Below, piece after piece: positions 44,247 through 52,949 of a DNA stretch of 64,000 nucleotides. A program made the position numbers and the translations under genes. The stretch spans positions 124,001 to 188,000 of the forward strand of contig CAWKNQ010000013.1 in NCBI GenBank assembly GCA_963850995.1, read 5' to 3'. Numbering within the stretch: the stretch's first letter is position 1; each line of letters begins with the position of its first letter. This DNA is from Gaiellasilicea sp963850995 (GTDB lineage: Bacteria; Actinomycetota; Thermoleophilia; Gaiellales; Gaiellaceae). The notes below the pieces were generated by a model. That model was not told where the DNA came from. It was given only the letters and a program-made list of their open reading frames with translations, and searched no databases.

Positions 44247-45151
44247 CGCCGGAACAGGCTTGCGAACGTCTCGTCCGTCTTCACCGGCTCCCACCCGAGC
44301 TCGGCGAGCTCGCGGCGGAGGGTGTCGAGGGCGTCACGGGCGTCGACCGACTCCTCGACCGGCTGCTTGCGCTTGAGCCGGAAGAAGGGCGAGGCCGCGA
44401 TCGTCGTCTCCGTGCCGTCGGACGCAGTCGCGGTCGCGTAGTAACGCGACTTCACGTAGCCGCGCCAGAACGTGACGACGACCTCCTCCGGCGCTTGCAG
44501 CGGCCTCACGGCCGGCCGCGCGGGAGACGGAACCACGTCGACCAGCGTCGGCGCCGCCGGCGGCGGCGCCGACGCGGCTGGCGCGGCCGGTGCCGCAACG
44601 GCGCGCGCAGGCGCCGCCTTGAATGTCGGCGCCGGGGCCGGCGCGGCCGGTGCCGCAGCGGCGCGCGCAGGCGCCGCCTTGAATGTCGGCGCCGGGGCTG
44701 GCGTGGCCGGTGCCGCAACGGCGCGCGCAGGTGCCGCCTTGAATGTCGGCGCCGGGGCTGGCGTGGCCGGTGCCGCAACGGCGCGCGCAGGCGCTGCCTC
44801 GAACGCCGGCGCCGGCTCGTCTCGGTGGCGCCGCCTGAGCGCCTGGACGCCCGTGAACAGCGCAATCGCAAGCGCAGTCCCTGCGGCGGCGAATCCGAAT
44901 GCGACGCCCGCCACGAGGAAGAGAGAGATGTCCTCCGACGCCGGCGCGACGACGCGGACGACCCCAGGCCCTGGGCGCGCCGCGACCAGCGGCGCCTTCG
45001 GCGGAACCGACGTCGTCGTGGGGAAGAGAGGGAACTCCGACCAGAGCTGGGTGGGCGGCCGATCGCTCGTTGCGGCGGCGGCCGCGAAGGCGCCGGCACC
45101 GCCGAGCACGAGCGCGGCGGCGCACGCGGCCAGGACGCGCAGACCGGTCAC
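44177..45151 (-). CDS. Ala/Pro-repeat membrane protein, last gene of the ferritin-like operon
   Basis: 324 residues. An N-terminal signal or helix (VLAACAAALVLGGAGAFAAA) is followed by a second helix (FLVAGVAFGFAAAGTALAIA). Four 20-residue repeats (PATPAPAPTFKAAPARAVAA) come next, coded by a 60-bp tandem repeat. A C-terminal globular domain follows (EEVVVTFWRGYVKSRYYATA, LRRELAELGWEPVKTDE). The GTG start overlaps the L,D-transpeptidase stop (GTGA). The topology suggests a wall-spanning Ala/Pro rod. No family recognised. Confidence 0.6.
   Translation of the reverse strand: MTGLRVLAACAAALVLGGAGAFAAAAATSDRPPTQLWSEFPLFPTTTSVPPKAPLVAARPGPGVVRVVAPASEDISLFLVAGVAFGFAAAGTALAIALFTGVQALRRRHRDEPAPAFEAAPARAVAAPATPAPAPTFKAAPARAVAAPATPAPAPTFKAAPARAAAAPAAPAPAPTFKAAPARAVAAPAAPAASAPPPAAPTLVDVVPSPARPAVRPLQAPEEVVVTFWRGYVKSRYYATATASDGTETTIAASPFFRLKRKQPVEESVDARDALDTLRRELAELGWEPVKTDETFASLFRRQSSATGGGGTASPDGSGRNQNV
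44581..44820. repeat. Four 60-bp tandem repeats inside a coding region
   Basis: Four head-to-tail units of exactly 60 bp begin at 44581, 44641, 44701 and 44761. The first three differ at only a few positions and the fourth is more diverged. The unit length is a multiple of three, so copy-number change would keep the frame and alter rod length. Confidence 0.85.
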
Positions 45152-45964
45152 CGAATCGTCACCGGCGTGCCGACGGGCATGAGACGAGCAAGTTGGACGA
45201 TGTCACTATTCCGCATCCTGATGCATCCGTGCGAGACTCGGCCGGGCAGGAGCTCCGGCTGGTTCGTCCCATGGATCCCCACGAATCCGCCGGCCGGCCA
45301 GTCGGTGAGCACGCTCGAGCGGGCGCTCGTGCCGAATGCGAGCGGCCCGTAGAACGGGCTCGAGAAGCGCGAGAGACGATTCCGGATCACGAACTCGCCT
45401 ATCGGCGTCGGCCATTCCGGCCTGCCGACGCCGACGGCCGCGTGGAAGATCGACTTGCCGTCACGCAACAGCGTGGCCGTCAGCCGCTCGAGGTCGACGA
45501 CGAGCCGGGTGCGCACGAGCCCGTAGCCGCCGAGCGCGTCGCGCGGCACCCAGCCGGTCGTGCCGTTCGGCAGCACGGGCAGTCGAACCCGCACCCACAA
45601 CGCACCCGTCCTGTCGACCGCCCGTCCGAGCACGGGCACAACGTTCGCAGTCTGCTCCGGTGTCGTCGTCGCCAGCTGGGCCAGCGCAGGCGCCGTGGCG
45701 GACGGCTCCCGTCGGGCCGTCACGGTGACGGACGACGGGCGACCAGCGCGACTGATGTCGATCGTCGGCGAGCGGTCGCGGCACCGGCACGGCGAGCGCG
45801 GGCGCCGGCGCGGCCGGAAGGGGCGCGGGGGCAGGCTGGACGCCGGGCGCGGCCGGCTCGTGCCCGCGGAGCAGCGCTCCAGCGAGGGTCGCTACCGCCA
45901 GTGCGACACCGACCCCAACGACGATCGTCAGGCGCCCAAGGCGGCGGGAGCGCGGCGCGCTCAT
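45148..45964 (-). CDS. L,D-transpeptidase (YkuD domain) with N-terminal anchor (frame break near 45759)
   Basis: ATG 45964 opens a membrane anchor (LTIVVGVGVALAVATLAGALL) and a Pro/Ala linker. One extra base near 45759 shifts the frame, after which the protein continues (VTVTARREPSATAP) to TGA 45148. An SH3-like segment (WVRVRLPVLPNGTTGWVPRD) precedes the YkuD domain: GRPEWPTPIGEFVIRNR, the catalytic His in GIHGTNQP and the Cys in SHGCIRMRNSD. It would make 3-3 crosslinks or attach proteins to peptidoglycan. It overlaps both neighbours by 4 bp. Confidence 0.85.
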
Positions 45965-46635
45965 CCCGTGAAGGGCGGCTTCTTCCTGGTGCGCGTTTGC
46001 GGCGCGGCCGCGATGAACCGGGTCGAGGCGACGACTCGGTTGATCTCGGCGCGCGTCTTGGGCGGGTCGAACGCGCTCGTCGCCGGCCGGATGCCGACGA
46101 GGTGGCGCATCCAGGCCGCATGGCGTGCCTCGACCGAGTGGATCGAGACCGCGGCCGCGAGCACCGCCTTCGACTGCAGCCGGGGGGCCTGTCCCTTGTA
46201 CGCCGCCACCGCGAGATCCTCGAGCGCGACGGCCGTTTTCAGGAAGGCGTCCTGCTCCTCGGTCGTGCCGCGGAAGTTGAAGGCCGGCTTCTTGATCGCG
46301 CGACTGCCGAGCAGGTTCCGAAACGCGCTCACGTGCGCTCGCTCGACGGCGCCGACGACGCGTGCGGCTCGCGCGGTCTGCCCGGTCAGGGCTGCCGCCC
46401 GCTCCGCCTCCGTGTAGAAGTCTGCCTGCAGGTACTCGAGCGTGAGCGCGTAGTTGAGGACGTCGGCGTCGTCGACGGCGAGCGCCTCCGCCGGCTCGGC
46501 GAGGAGTGCGAACAGCGCGCCGGTTCCGAGCGCCGCCTTCGCGAGCAACGCCGCACGCGTGTGGCCCGAGACTCGCGCGGCCGCCTCCTCCAGGGCGCCG
46601 TCCCGGTCGAGCTCGGAGAAGGCGTGGCCGCTCAT
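45961..46635 (-). CDS. Ferritin-like domain protein (copy 1)
   Basis: 224 residues. After a hydrophobic segment (LLAKAALGTGALFALLA) comes a four-helix ferritin-like domain. Paired ligands are seen in LEYLQADFYTEAERAA, VERAHVSAFRN, VALEDLAVAAYKG and SVEARHAAWMRHLVG. These exported ferritin_2-type proteins have no settled function; metal storage or stress protection has been suggested. ATGA overlaps link it to copy 2 upstream and the transpeptidase downstream. Confidence 0.75.
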   Translation of the reverse strand: MSGHAFSELDRDGALEEAAARVSGHTRAALLAKAALGTGALFALLAEPAEALAVDDADVLNYALTLEYLQADFYTEAERAAALTGQTARAARVVGAVERAHVSAFRNLLGSRAIKKPAFNFRGTTEEQDAFLKTAVALEDLAVAAYKGQAPRLQSKAVLAAAVSIHSVEARHAAWMRHLVGIRPATSAFDPPKTRAEINRVVASTRFIAAAPQTRTRKKPPFTG

Positions 46636-47282
46636 CCTCCGGCCTTCACGAAACCGGTCTTCGCCACGGCTGCGCTGACCTCGGCCTCGGTCATCGGCGT
46701 GTCGGTCGCGTCGGGCGCGGCCGTCATGCCGATGATGTCGCGGATCCAGGCCGCATGGCGCGCTTCGACCGAAACGATCGTCGCGGCGGCCGCGAGGGTC
46801 TTGGTGGTCAGATTCGTCGCCTGGCCGTTGTATGCCGCCACCATCGTGTCCTCGAGCGCCGCCGCTGCTGCGGTGAAGCGCTGCGAGTCGGACGTGGCAC
46901 GGCCGAACTCGAACGTCGGCTCTTCGCGCGCGGCGCTTCCGAGCGCGGACTTGAGGAAGGCGACGTGCGAACGCTCGTGGTCGCCGACGACGCGCGCGAA
47001 CTCGCTCAGCTCGCCTCGCAGGATGCCGCGCCGCTCGGCTTCGCCATAGAACGCCGCCTCGAGTTGCTCCAGCAGGAGCACGAAGTTGAGGATCCGCGCG
47101 TCCTGTTCAGGCGAGGGCGCCGAGACCGCCACGCGGGGCAAACCGCCGATCGCGACGCCGCCGAGCACGAATGCGCCTCCTGCCACGAGTGCCCGCCGCA
47201 AGAGCCGGCCGCGCGCAACGATGTCCCCGATGGGCGCGTTCACGTCGACCACCTGCACCGTCAGGTGTGTGCTTCCGGGCAT
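46632..47282 (-). CDS. Ferritin-like domain protein (copy 2), first gene of operon
   Basis: ATG 47282 has AAGGAGG 4 bases upstream, so the longer frame to 47342 is rejected, leaving 216 residues. A signal segment (RRALVAGGAFVLGGVAIGG) precedes the ferritin-like helices: LLLEQLEAAFYGEAERRG, VVGDHERSHVAFLK, AALEDTMVAAYNGQ and SVEARHAAWIRDIIG. It is a clear paralogue of the next gene (shared EARHAAW) and the two may form a heteromer. It is divergent from the RemA-like gene across about 104 bp. Confidence 0.75.
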   Translation of the reverse strand: MPGSTHLTVQVVDVNAPIGDIVARGRLLRRALVAGGAFVLGGVAIGGLPRVAVSAPSPEQDARILNFVLLLEQLEAAFYGEAERRGILRGELSEFARVVGDHERSHVAFLKSALGSAAREEPTFEFGRATSDSQRFTAAAAALEDTMVAAYNGQATNLTTKTLAAAATIVSVEARHAAWIRDIIGMTAAPDATDTPMTEAEVSAAVAKTGFVKAGG

Positions 47283-47386
47283 GCCCCTCCTTCCGCAGTA
47301 ACCCTCAGCAACCGTTTGTAACAGGTTCGACACCTTTTGCAAGCTTTGTTGTCGAAGCTCGCCGACGACAACGGCATAATCAGCCG

Positions 47387-47740
47387 GTGGACGCCGGGCG
47401 CATGATCTTCCTCGGCTTTGGCAAGTACGCCCGCGCGGACAAGATCTACGCGCTGCAGCCGATCACGGGCGACGACCGCGGCGGAGGCCAGCGGACGCTC
47501 GTCTGGGTCGACGGCGTGCAGGACCCGATCGTCGCCTCCCGGACCGAGCGGACGATCCTGCACGACATGGGCCAGGAGTCAGCGGCCGGCTCGCCGCTCC
47601 TCGACGAGGCGCTCTCGCTCGCGGAGCGACTTGCCGAAGACGCAGCCAGCGGCCGCGTCGACCTGGCCGATCTCGGCCGCCGCGCCCGCAAGCTGCTCGA
47701 GTCGTCGAGCAAGCCCGGCGAGACGTCACAGCTCTTCTAG
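47387..47740 (+). CDS. RemA/DUF370-like protein
   Basis: From GTG 47387 (117 residues) or ATG 47402. The N-terminal MIFLGFGKYARADKIYALQP resembles the RemA/DUF370 fold, a small DNA-binding regulator of biofilm genes in Bacillus. TLVWVDGVQDPIVASRTERT continues that domain, and the C-terminal half is an acidic/basic helix. In actinobacteria the function is not established. It lies 5 bp before the glycosylase gene. Confidence 0.6.
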   Translation: MDAGRMIFLGFGKYARADKIYALQPITGDDRGGGQRTLVWVDGVQDPIVASRTERTILHDMGQESAAGSPLLDEALSLAERLAEDAASGRVDLADLGRRARKLLESSSKPGETSQLF

Positions 47741-47745
47741 ACAGC

Positions 47746-48318
47746 GTGCAGCTCGGCCGCGACTTCTTCGCGCGCACCGTGCACGACGTCGCTCCGGCCC
47801 TGATCGGGGTCACGCTGCTCGTCGACGGGGTCGGCGGTGCGATCGTCGAGGTCGAGGCCTACGACCACGAGGACCCGGCCGCGCACGGCTTCCGTGGTCG
47901 CACGCCGCGGAACGAGTCGATGTTCGGGCCGGGCGGGCATGCCTACGTCTACCGCTCGTACGGAATCCACTGGTGCCTGAACCTCGTCTGCGAGGAGGAG
48001 GGACGTGCGGCGGCTGTGCTGATCCGGGCGCTCGAGCCGACCGAGGGCGTCTCGGCGATGCGAGCCCGGCGCGGCCTCGACGATCCACGTCTCCTCTGTG
48101 CCGGCCCGGGCCGGTTGTGCCAGGCGCTGGGGGTCACACGCGCGCACGACGGCCTCGCGCTCGACGAGCCGCCGTTCCTGCTGCTCGCCGCGACGAGCCC
48201 GCCGGACGTCGTCGTCGCGCCCCGGATCGGGATCAGCGTCGCGACGGAGCGTCCCTGGCGCTACTGCGCCGCCGGCTCGCCGTACCTCAGCCGGCCGCTG
48301 CCGTCCGCGCGGTCCTAG
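47746..48318 (+). CDS. DNA-3-methyladenine (alkyladenine) glycosylase, AAG/MPG family
   Basis: 190 residues from GTG 47746. AAG motifs: FFARTVHDVAPALIGVTLL, AIVEVEAYDHEDPAAHGFRG with the catalytic Glu, RNESMFGPGGHAYVYRSYGI, CLNLVCEEEG and VLIRALEP. It removes alkylated and deaminated purines. The last 32 bp overlap the convergent PBP gene. Confidence 0.92.
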   Translation: MQLGRDFFARTVHDVAPALIGVTLLVDGVGGAIVEVEAYDHEDPAAHGFRGRTPRNESMFGPGGHAYVYRSYGIHWCLNLVCEEEGRAAAVLIRALEPTEGVSAMRARRGLDDPRLLCAGPGRLCQALGVTRAHDGLALDEPPFLLLAATSPPDVVVAPRIGISVATERPWRYCAAGSPYLSRPLPSARS

Positions 48319-50731
48319 CGACGACCAGCTGGACCTCGACGCCTGGGGCGGCCGCGAGCCCGGCACGCGGCTTCTGCTGCAGCACGGTGCCGGGCTTCCC
48401 GGTGCCGTAGCTGACCTTCGGCTCGAGCTTCAGCCGCTTCAGGCGCTGCCGCGCGTCGGTGAGGTCCTGTCCGACGAGGTTCGGGATCACTCCCCGGGTC
48501 GCCTTCGAGACGACGAGGAGGATCCGGTCGTACGAGGAGCGGAAGCCTCGCTTCGGGTGCTGGTCCACGACGACACCCGGCCGCTGCAACGGCTCGGCCG
48601 GCTTGTAGACGAGCTCGGCCGTCAGCGGCTGCGCCTCGACGCGCGCCTGCGCCTCGGCGATCGCAAGCCGGCGCACATCCGGCACCTGCACCTCGTTCAC
48701 GAGGCAGTTCGCGGCCTTGCTCGGTCCGCGGCCCGCGAAGTAGACGACCTCCTTGGGGCCCTTGCAGATGCCGTTGTCGAGCATGAGGCGGTCGCCACGG
48801 CGGACGACGAGCTTCGCCGATGTGTACGGGGATCCCGGATATGGGAAGCCGACGGCGGGCTTCCGCTTCAGCGCCGACTCGACGAACGACTTCCAGATCA
48901 ACGCCGGGAACGTGCCGCCTGCGACCGGCTCGCCGTGGAACTCGGTCAGCATCGGCTTCAGCGTCGTCGGGTAGCCGACCCAGACGGCGACCGCGAGCTG
49001 CGGCGTGTAGCCGACGAACCACGCGTCGCCGTAGTTCTCGGTCGTGCCCGTCTTGCCGGCCATCGGCCGGCCCGGGATGTACGCGCGCGTGCCGGTGCCG
49101 AGCCGGACCGCCTTTTGCAGGATCGCGTTGATCATGCCCGCCTGAGTCGAGGTGAGCGCCTCGCGCGCGACCGGCACGTTGAACCGTTTCCGGCCACGCT
49201 CGGTCACCTCGTCGATCACGCGCGGCTTGTTGCCGAACATGGCGCCGTCGACGCGGAGGCCGCTGTGGGCGAAGGTGGCGTAAGCGCGGGCGAGCTCGAG
49301 CGGGTTGACCGCCTCCGCGCCGAGGCCGATCGCGTAGAAGCCGTCGAGCTTGCTGCGGATCCCAAGCCGGCGCGCCGTCTCGGCGACGTTCTTCGACCCG
49401 ACCAGTTGCGTCAGTTGCGCATAGACGGCGTTGTCCGACTCGACCGTGGCCGTCTCGAGGTCGATCGAGCCGAGGTAGGAGTCGTCGTAGTTGCCGACGA
49501 CCCAGTCCTTGTCGCCCAGGTCGATCGACTGCGGCGTGGACTCGAAGCGCGTCGCCGGGGAGATGCCCTGGCGCAGCGCGGTCGCGAGCACGAACGGCTT
49601 GAACGACGAGCCGGGCTGGCGGACACCCTGGACGGCGAGGTTGAACTGGCTCTTGCGGTAGTTGTTGCCGCCGACCATCGCCCGCACCGCGCCGTTCCGC
49701 GGGTCGATCGCGACGAGCGCCGCGGACGGGCCGTCGGGTTGGGTCAGCCACTTCGAGATCGCCTCGCGCGCCTTCGTCTGCAGGGCGAGGTCGATCGTCG
49801 TCTTCACCTTCAGGCCGCCGCCGAACACCTCGGAGGAGCCGTACTCGTCGATCAGCTGCTGCTTGACGTAGTTGACGAAGTGCTGCGCGGGCCCCTCGAT
49901 CCCGCCCAGGCGGACGTCGTCCGGGTCCGGCAGGGGCGCGTCATTCGCCTCCACGAACTGGGCGAGCGTGATCTTTCCCTCCTCGAGCATCGCGTCGAGC
50001 ACGGCCTCGCGCCGGAACCGGGCGGCGCCCGGGTTCGTCACCGGGTCGTACCGGCCCGGGTCGGCGGGGATCCCGGCGAGGAGCGCGGCTTCCGGGATCG
50101 TCAGCTCCTTTGCGCCGTGGCCGAAGTAGGCGCGGGCAGCCTGCTGGACGCCGTAGGCGCCGTTCCCGAAGTAGATCGTGTTCAGGTACTCCTGCAGGAT
50201 CCGCTGCTTCGGCCAGTCCTTCGAACGCTCGAGCTGCCAGGCGAGGGCGGCCTCGCGCACCTTCCGAGCGATCGTCTTCTGGTCGCGTTCGAGCGCGTTC
50301 TTGACGAACTGCTGCGTGATCGTCGAGCCCCCCTCGACAACCCTCTGCTGACGGACGTCGGCGACGAGCGCCCGGGCGATGCCGCGGACGTCGACGCCGT
50401 TGTGCTCCCAGAAGCGGCGGTCCTCGATCGCGACGATCGCGTGCCGCATCGGGTCGGCGATCTCGTCGTAGTCGACACGCGTGCGTGCCTCGGAGCCGCG
50501 GAGGACGGCGAGGATCCGCTTGCCGGTCGAGTCGTAGATGTAGCCGTTGACCTGGTTGTCGAGCTGCCAGCGGGGGTCGAGCTTCGGGACCTCGCCGGCG
50601 ACCGCCCGGATCATTCCGAAGCCGAACGAGACCGACCCAAGTACGAGGAGGACGGAGAGGAGCGCAAGGAGGCGAAGCTTGCGGATCCGGCGCCGGGGAC
50701 GCGCCGACTGCTTCCTGCTAAATGGCCGCAA
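48287..50731 (-). CDS. Class A penicillin-binding protein with two C-terminal PASTA domains
   Basis: 814 residues from TTG 50731. A basic cytoplasmic tail and one transmembrane helix (residues 20-45) precede the GT51 glycosyltransferase domain, with catalytic E103 in AIEDRRFWEHNGVD and GGSTITQQFVKN. The transpeptidase domain has S375 in PGSSFKPF, SDN at 432-434 and KTGT at 560-563. Two PASTA-type repeats follow (VPDVRRLAIAEAQARVE; VIPNLVGQDLTDARQRLK). It polymerises and crosslinks peptidoglycan and may sense muropeptides. It converges on the AAG gene. Confidence 0.95.
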   Translation of the reverse strand: MRPFSRKQSARPRRRIRKLRLLALLSVLLVLGSVSFGFGMIRAVAGEVPKLDPRWQLDNQVNGYIYDSTGKRILAVLRGSEARTRVDYDEIADPMRHAIVAIEDRRFWEHNGVDVRGIARALVADVRQQRVVEGGSTITQQFVKNALERDQKTIARKVREAALAWQLERSKDWPKQRILQEYLNTIYFGNGAYGVQQAARAYFGHGAKELTIPEAALLAGIPADPGRYDPVTNPGAARFRREAVLDAMLEEGKITLAQFVEANDAPLPDPDDVRLGGIEGPAQHFVNYVKQQLIDEYGSSEVFGGGLKVKTTIDLALQTKAREAISKWLTQPDGPSAALVAIDPRNGAVRAMVGGNNYRKSQFNLAVQGVRQPGSSFKPFVLATALRQGISPATRFESTPQSIDLGDKDWVVGNYDDSYLGSIDLETATVESDNAVYAQLTQLVGSKNVAETARRLGIRSKLDGFYAIGLGAEAVNPLELARAYATFAHSGLRVDGAMFGNKPRVIDEVTERGRKRFNVPVAREALTSTQAGMINAILQKAVRLGTGTRAYIPGRPMAGKTGTTENYGDAWFVGYTPQLAVAVWVGYPTTLKPMLTEFHGEPVAGGTFPALIWKSFVESALKRKPAVGFPYPGSPYTSAKLVVRRGDRLMLDNGICKGPKEVVYFAGRGPSKAANCLVNEVQVPDVRRLAIAEAQARVEAQPLTAELVYKPAEPLQRPGVVVDQHPKRGFRSSYDRILLVVSKATRGVIPNLVGQDLTDARQRLKRLKLEPKVSYGTGKPGTVLQQKPRAGLAAAPGVEVQLVVARTARTAAAG

Positions 50732-50774
50732 GGGCGGCAGTTTAGCCGCGCCGGGGCGGAATCCGCGGCGCGGG

Positions 50775-52739
50775 TCAGGCGGCTGCGATCACGGCCAGCA
50801 CGTCGGTGCCGTAGCGCTCGAGCTTCGTCGGCCCGAAGCCCTTCACCGCCGCAAGCTCGTGCTCGTTCTCGGGCTTCGCTGCAGCCAGCTCGCGCAGGGT
50901 CGCGTCGTGCAGGACGACGAAGGCCGGGACCTCGTCCAGCCGAGCGCGGTCGAGCCGCCACGCGCGCAGCCGCTCGAAGAGGCCGTCGTCGACAGGACCT
51001 GCGGCGGGCGAGCCGATCCGCGGCAGCTCGGCGCCGGGAACCGCGCGCAGGAGCCGGAAGCCGTCGTCGCTCTCGAACGCCTCGAGCGCGCCGGCGAGCT
51101 CGAGCAGCTGGATCCAGCGCTTCACGTCCGCCTGCGTGGCCGCCGCGAGCACGCCGAAGTGCGCCGACGCACGCGCGGACCTCGGCGCGCTGATCGAGCC
51201 CTGGAGCATCGCAGCGAGGCCGGTGCGTCCGAGCGGCCAGCGCAGGTCGAGCACGGCGCGATAGATCGCGCCGGCGACGTCCTCCGGGAGCGGCGCCGCG
51301 AGCGGCTTCGCAGAGACAGGAGCGGCGAGCGGCGAGCAGACGTCACACATGCCGCAGGCGTCGTCGAACCGCTCGCCGAAGTGCTCGGCGACCTGGCGAT
51401 GCCGGCAGACGTCGGACTCCGCGAAGCTGACGAGCCGCTCCGCCCGCGCGAGCGCCTCCCGCTCGTAGCGGGCGAGCAGCGCCTCGATCCGGATCGCCGC
51501 GTCCGCCGGCGGCTCGGGCACCTCGATCTGCATCGCCCGCCCCGCGTCGAAGCCGCGCCGCACGAGCCCTGCCTGCTCGAGCATGCCCACGAGCACGCGC
51601 GGGTCGGGGTCGTCGCCGAGCTCTTCGGGCGCGACCTCGGCCCGGCCGCGCAGCTGTGCGTACACCGAGCGCAGGTCGTCCACCGTCGGGATGTCTGACC
51701 GCGCGAACGTCCGCAGCTGGCTCGCGTCGGCGCGGCTCGCGAGCAGGAGCGTGTCGGAGGCGCGACCGTCACGTCCCGCCCGCCCGACCATCTGCACGTA
51801 GCTCTCGAGCGACTCCGGATAGTTGTAGAGCGCGACCAGGCGGATGTCGGGCTTGTCGATGCCCATCCCGAAGGCCGTCGTCGCGACCACCGTCTGGACC
51901 CGGCCCTCGATGAACGCCTCCTGCGTGGCCGCGCGCTCGGCCGGCTCGAGCCCGGCGTGGTAGTGGACGGCGCCGAGGTCGTGCGAGCGCAGCGTCCGTG
52001 CCAGCCGCTCGCAGCTCAGCCGCGAGCGGGCGTAGACGATTGCGGAGGCCCCGCGCAGCTCGTGCAGCCGCCGGACGAGCGTGCGCACGCGGTCGTCGTT
52101 GCCGTCGACCCGCTCGACGTCGTAGCGCAGGTTGGGGCGGACGACGCTCGTGCGGACGACCTCGGGGGCGCGGCCGAGCGAGGCCGCGATCTCGCGCTCC
52201 GTGGCCGGGGTCGCCGTCGCGGTCATGCCCAGGATCGCCGGCCCGCCGAGCGCCTCGAGCGCGCGCCGGATGAAGAGATAGTCCGGCCGGAAGTCGTGCC
52301 CCCACATGCTCACGCAGTGCACCTCGTCGATCACGACGAGCCCGACGTCGATCCCGGCGATCGCCTCGAGGAAGCTGCGCAGCCGGAGCCGTTCAGGCGC
52401 GACGTAGAGGAGCCGGTAGCGGCCCTCCGCCACACCCCGGAGCCGCGACGCCGCCTCGTCGGGGTCGAGCGACGAGTTGATCAGCGTCGACTCCGCCGCC
52501 ACCTCGGACGGGAGCTTGTCCAGCTGATCCTTCATCAGCGCGATCAGCGGGCTGAGGACGAGCGTGGGTGTCGGCCGCAGCATCGCCGCGAGCTGGTAGG
52601 TGAGCGATTTCCCCGACCCGGTCGGCATCAGCGCGAGCGTGTCGCGCCCCTCGACCGCCGCCCGCACGACTTGCTCCTGGCCCGGGCGGAAGTCCTCGAA
52701 TCCGAACATGCGCGTCAGCGCGGGTCTGAGCTCGCTCAT
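50775..52739 (-). CDS. recQ: ATP-dependent DNA helicase RecQ
   Basis: ATG 52739 is chosen; the open frame upstream to 52931 passes through a dispersed repeat and is Arg-rich. 654 residues. FRPGQEQV (motif 0), Walker A TGSGKS at 40-45, VVIDEVHCVSMWGHDFRPDY (DEVH box), GMTATATPATE, and QMVGRAGRDGRASDTLL (motif VI) mark the helicase core. The RecQ-Ct zinc site is CRHRQ then CGMCDVC. A C-terminal HRDC domain is present (LRELAAAKPENEHELAAVKG). Role in recombination and fork repair. Confidence 0.95.
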   Translation of the reverse strand: MSELRPALTRMFGFEDFRPGQEQVVRAAVEGRDTLALMPTGSGKSLTYQLAAMLRPTPTLVLSPLIALMKDQLDKLPSEVAAESTLINSSLDPDEAASRLRGVAEGRYRLLYVAPERLRLRSFLEAIAGIDVGLVVIDEVHCVSMWGHDFRPDYLFIRRALEALGGPAILGMTATATPATEREIAASLGRAPEVVRTSVVRPNLRYDVERVDGNDDRVRTLVRRLHELRGASAIVYARSRLSCERLARTLRSHDLGAVHYHAGLEPAERAATQEAFIEGRVQTVVATTAFGMGIDKPDIRLVALYNYPESLESYVQMVGRAGRDGRASDTLLLASRADASQLRTFARSDIPTVDDLRSVYAQLRGRAEVAPEELGDDPDPRVLVGMLEQAGLVRRGFDAGRAMQIEVPEPPADAAIRIEALLARYEREALARAERLVSFAESDVCRHRQVAEHFGERFDDACGMCDVCSPLAAPVSAKPLAAPLPEDVAGAIYRAVLDLRWPLGRTGLAAMLQGSISAPRSARASAHFGVLAAATQADVKRWIQLLELAGALEAFESDDGFRLLRAVPGAELPRIGSPAAGPVDDGLFERLRAWRLDRARLDEVPAFVVLHDATLRELAAAKPENEHELAAVKGFGPTKLERYGTDVLAVIAAA

Positions 52740-52742
52740 GCC

Positions 52743-52842
52743 ACCGGCCGCCTGCCGCTCCCGCCCGGCGGAGCCGGGCTCCGCGGCAGGCTGACGTCGC
52801 TCGCGCCGCTCCTGCCGGCGGGCCGTACGTCCGTACTGTCCC
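52743..52842 (-). repeat. Composite dispersed repeat (copy in minus orientation) just upstream of recQ
   Basis: In reverse complement it starts GGGACAGTAC at 52842 and ends with the 30-bp core (52755-52784). The block order is the same as at 42168-42279. It sits 4 bp before the recQ start codon, so it may supply or disturb recQ's leader. The next 107 bp to the left end of the anti-sigma gene hold only a small inverted repeat (GTCAC and GTGAC around 52927-52942). Confidence 0.6.
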
Positions 52843-52949
52843 ACCGGCATACGCAGCGCGACCGACGCCCCGGAGGCATGAGCACTCTCACCCAGACGAG
52901 CATACGGACGCAGTCGGAACGCATCCGTCACGCGGCTGTGACGGCTTCC

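Noticed and set aside
44581..44820. CRISPR-like array
   Set aside because: The units are contiguous 60-bp coding repeats with no spacers and no cas genes.
52740..52931. N-terminal extension of RecQ
   Set aside because: The 64 extra residues are Arg/Ala-rich, pass through the dispersed repeat and are not part of RecQ, which starts at SELRPALTRMFGFEDFRPGQ.
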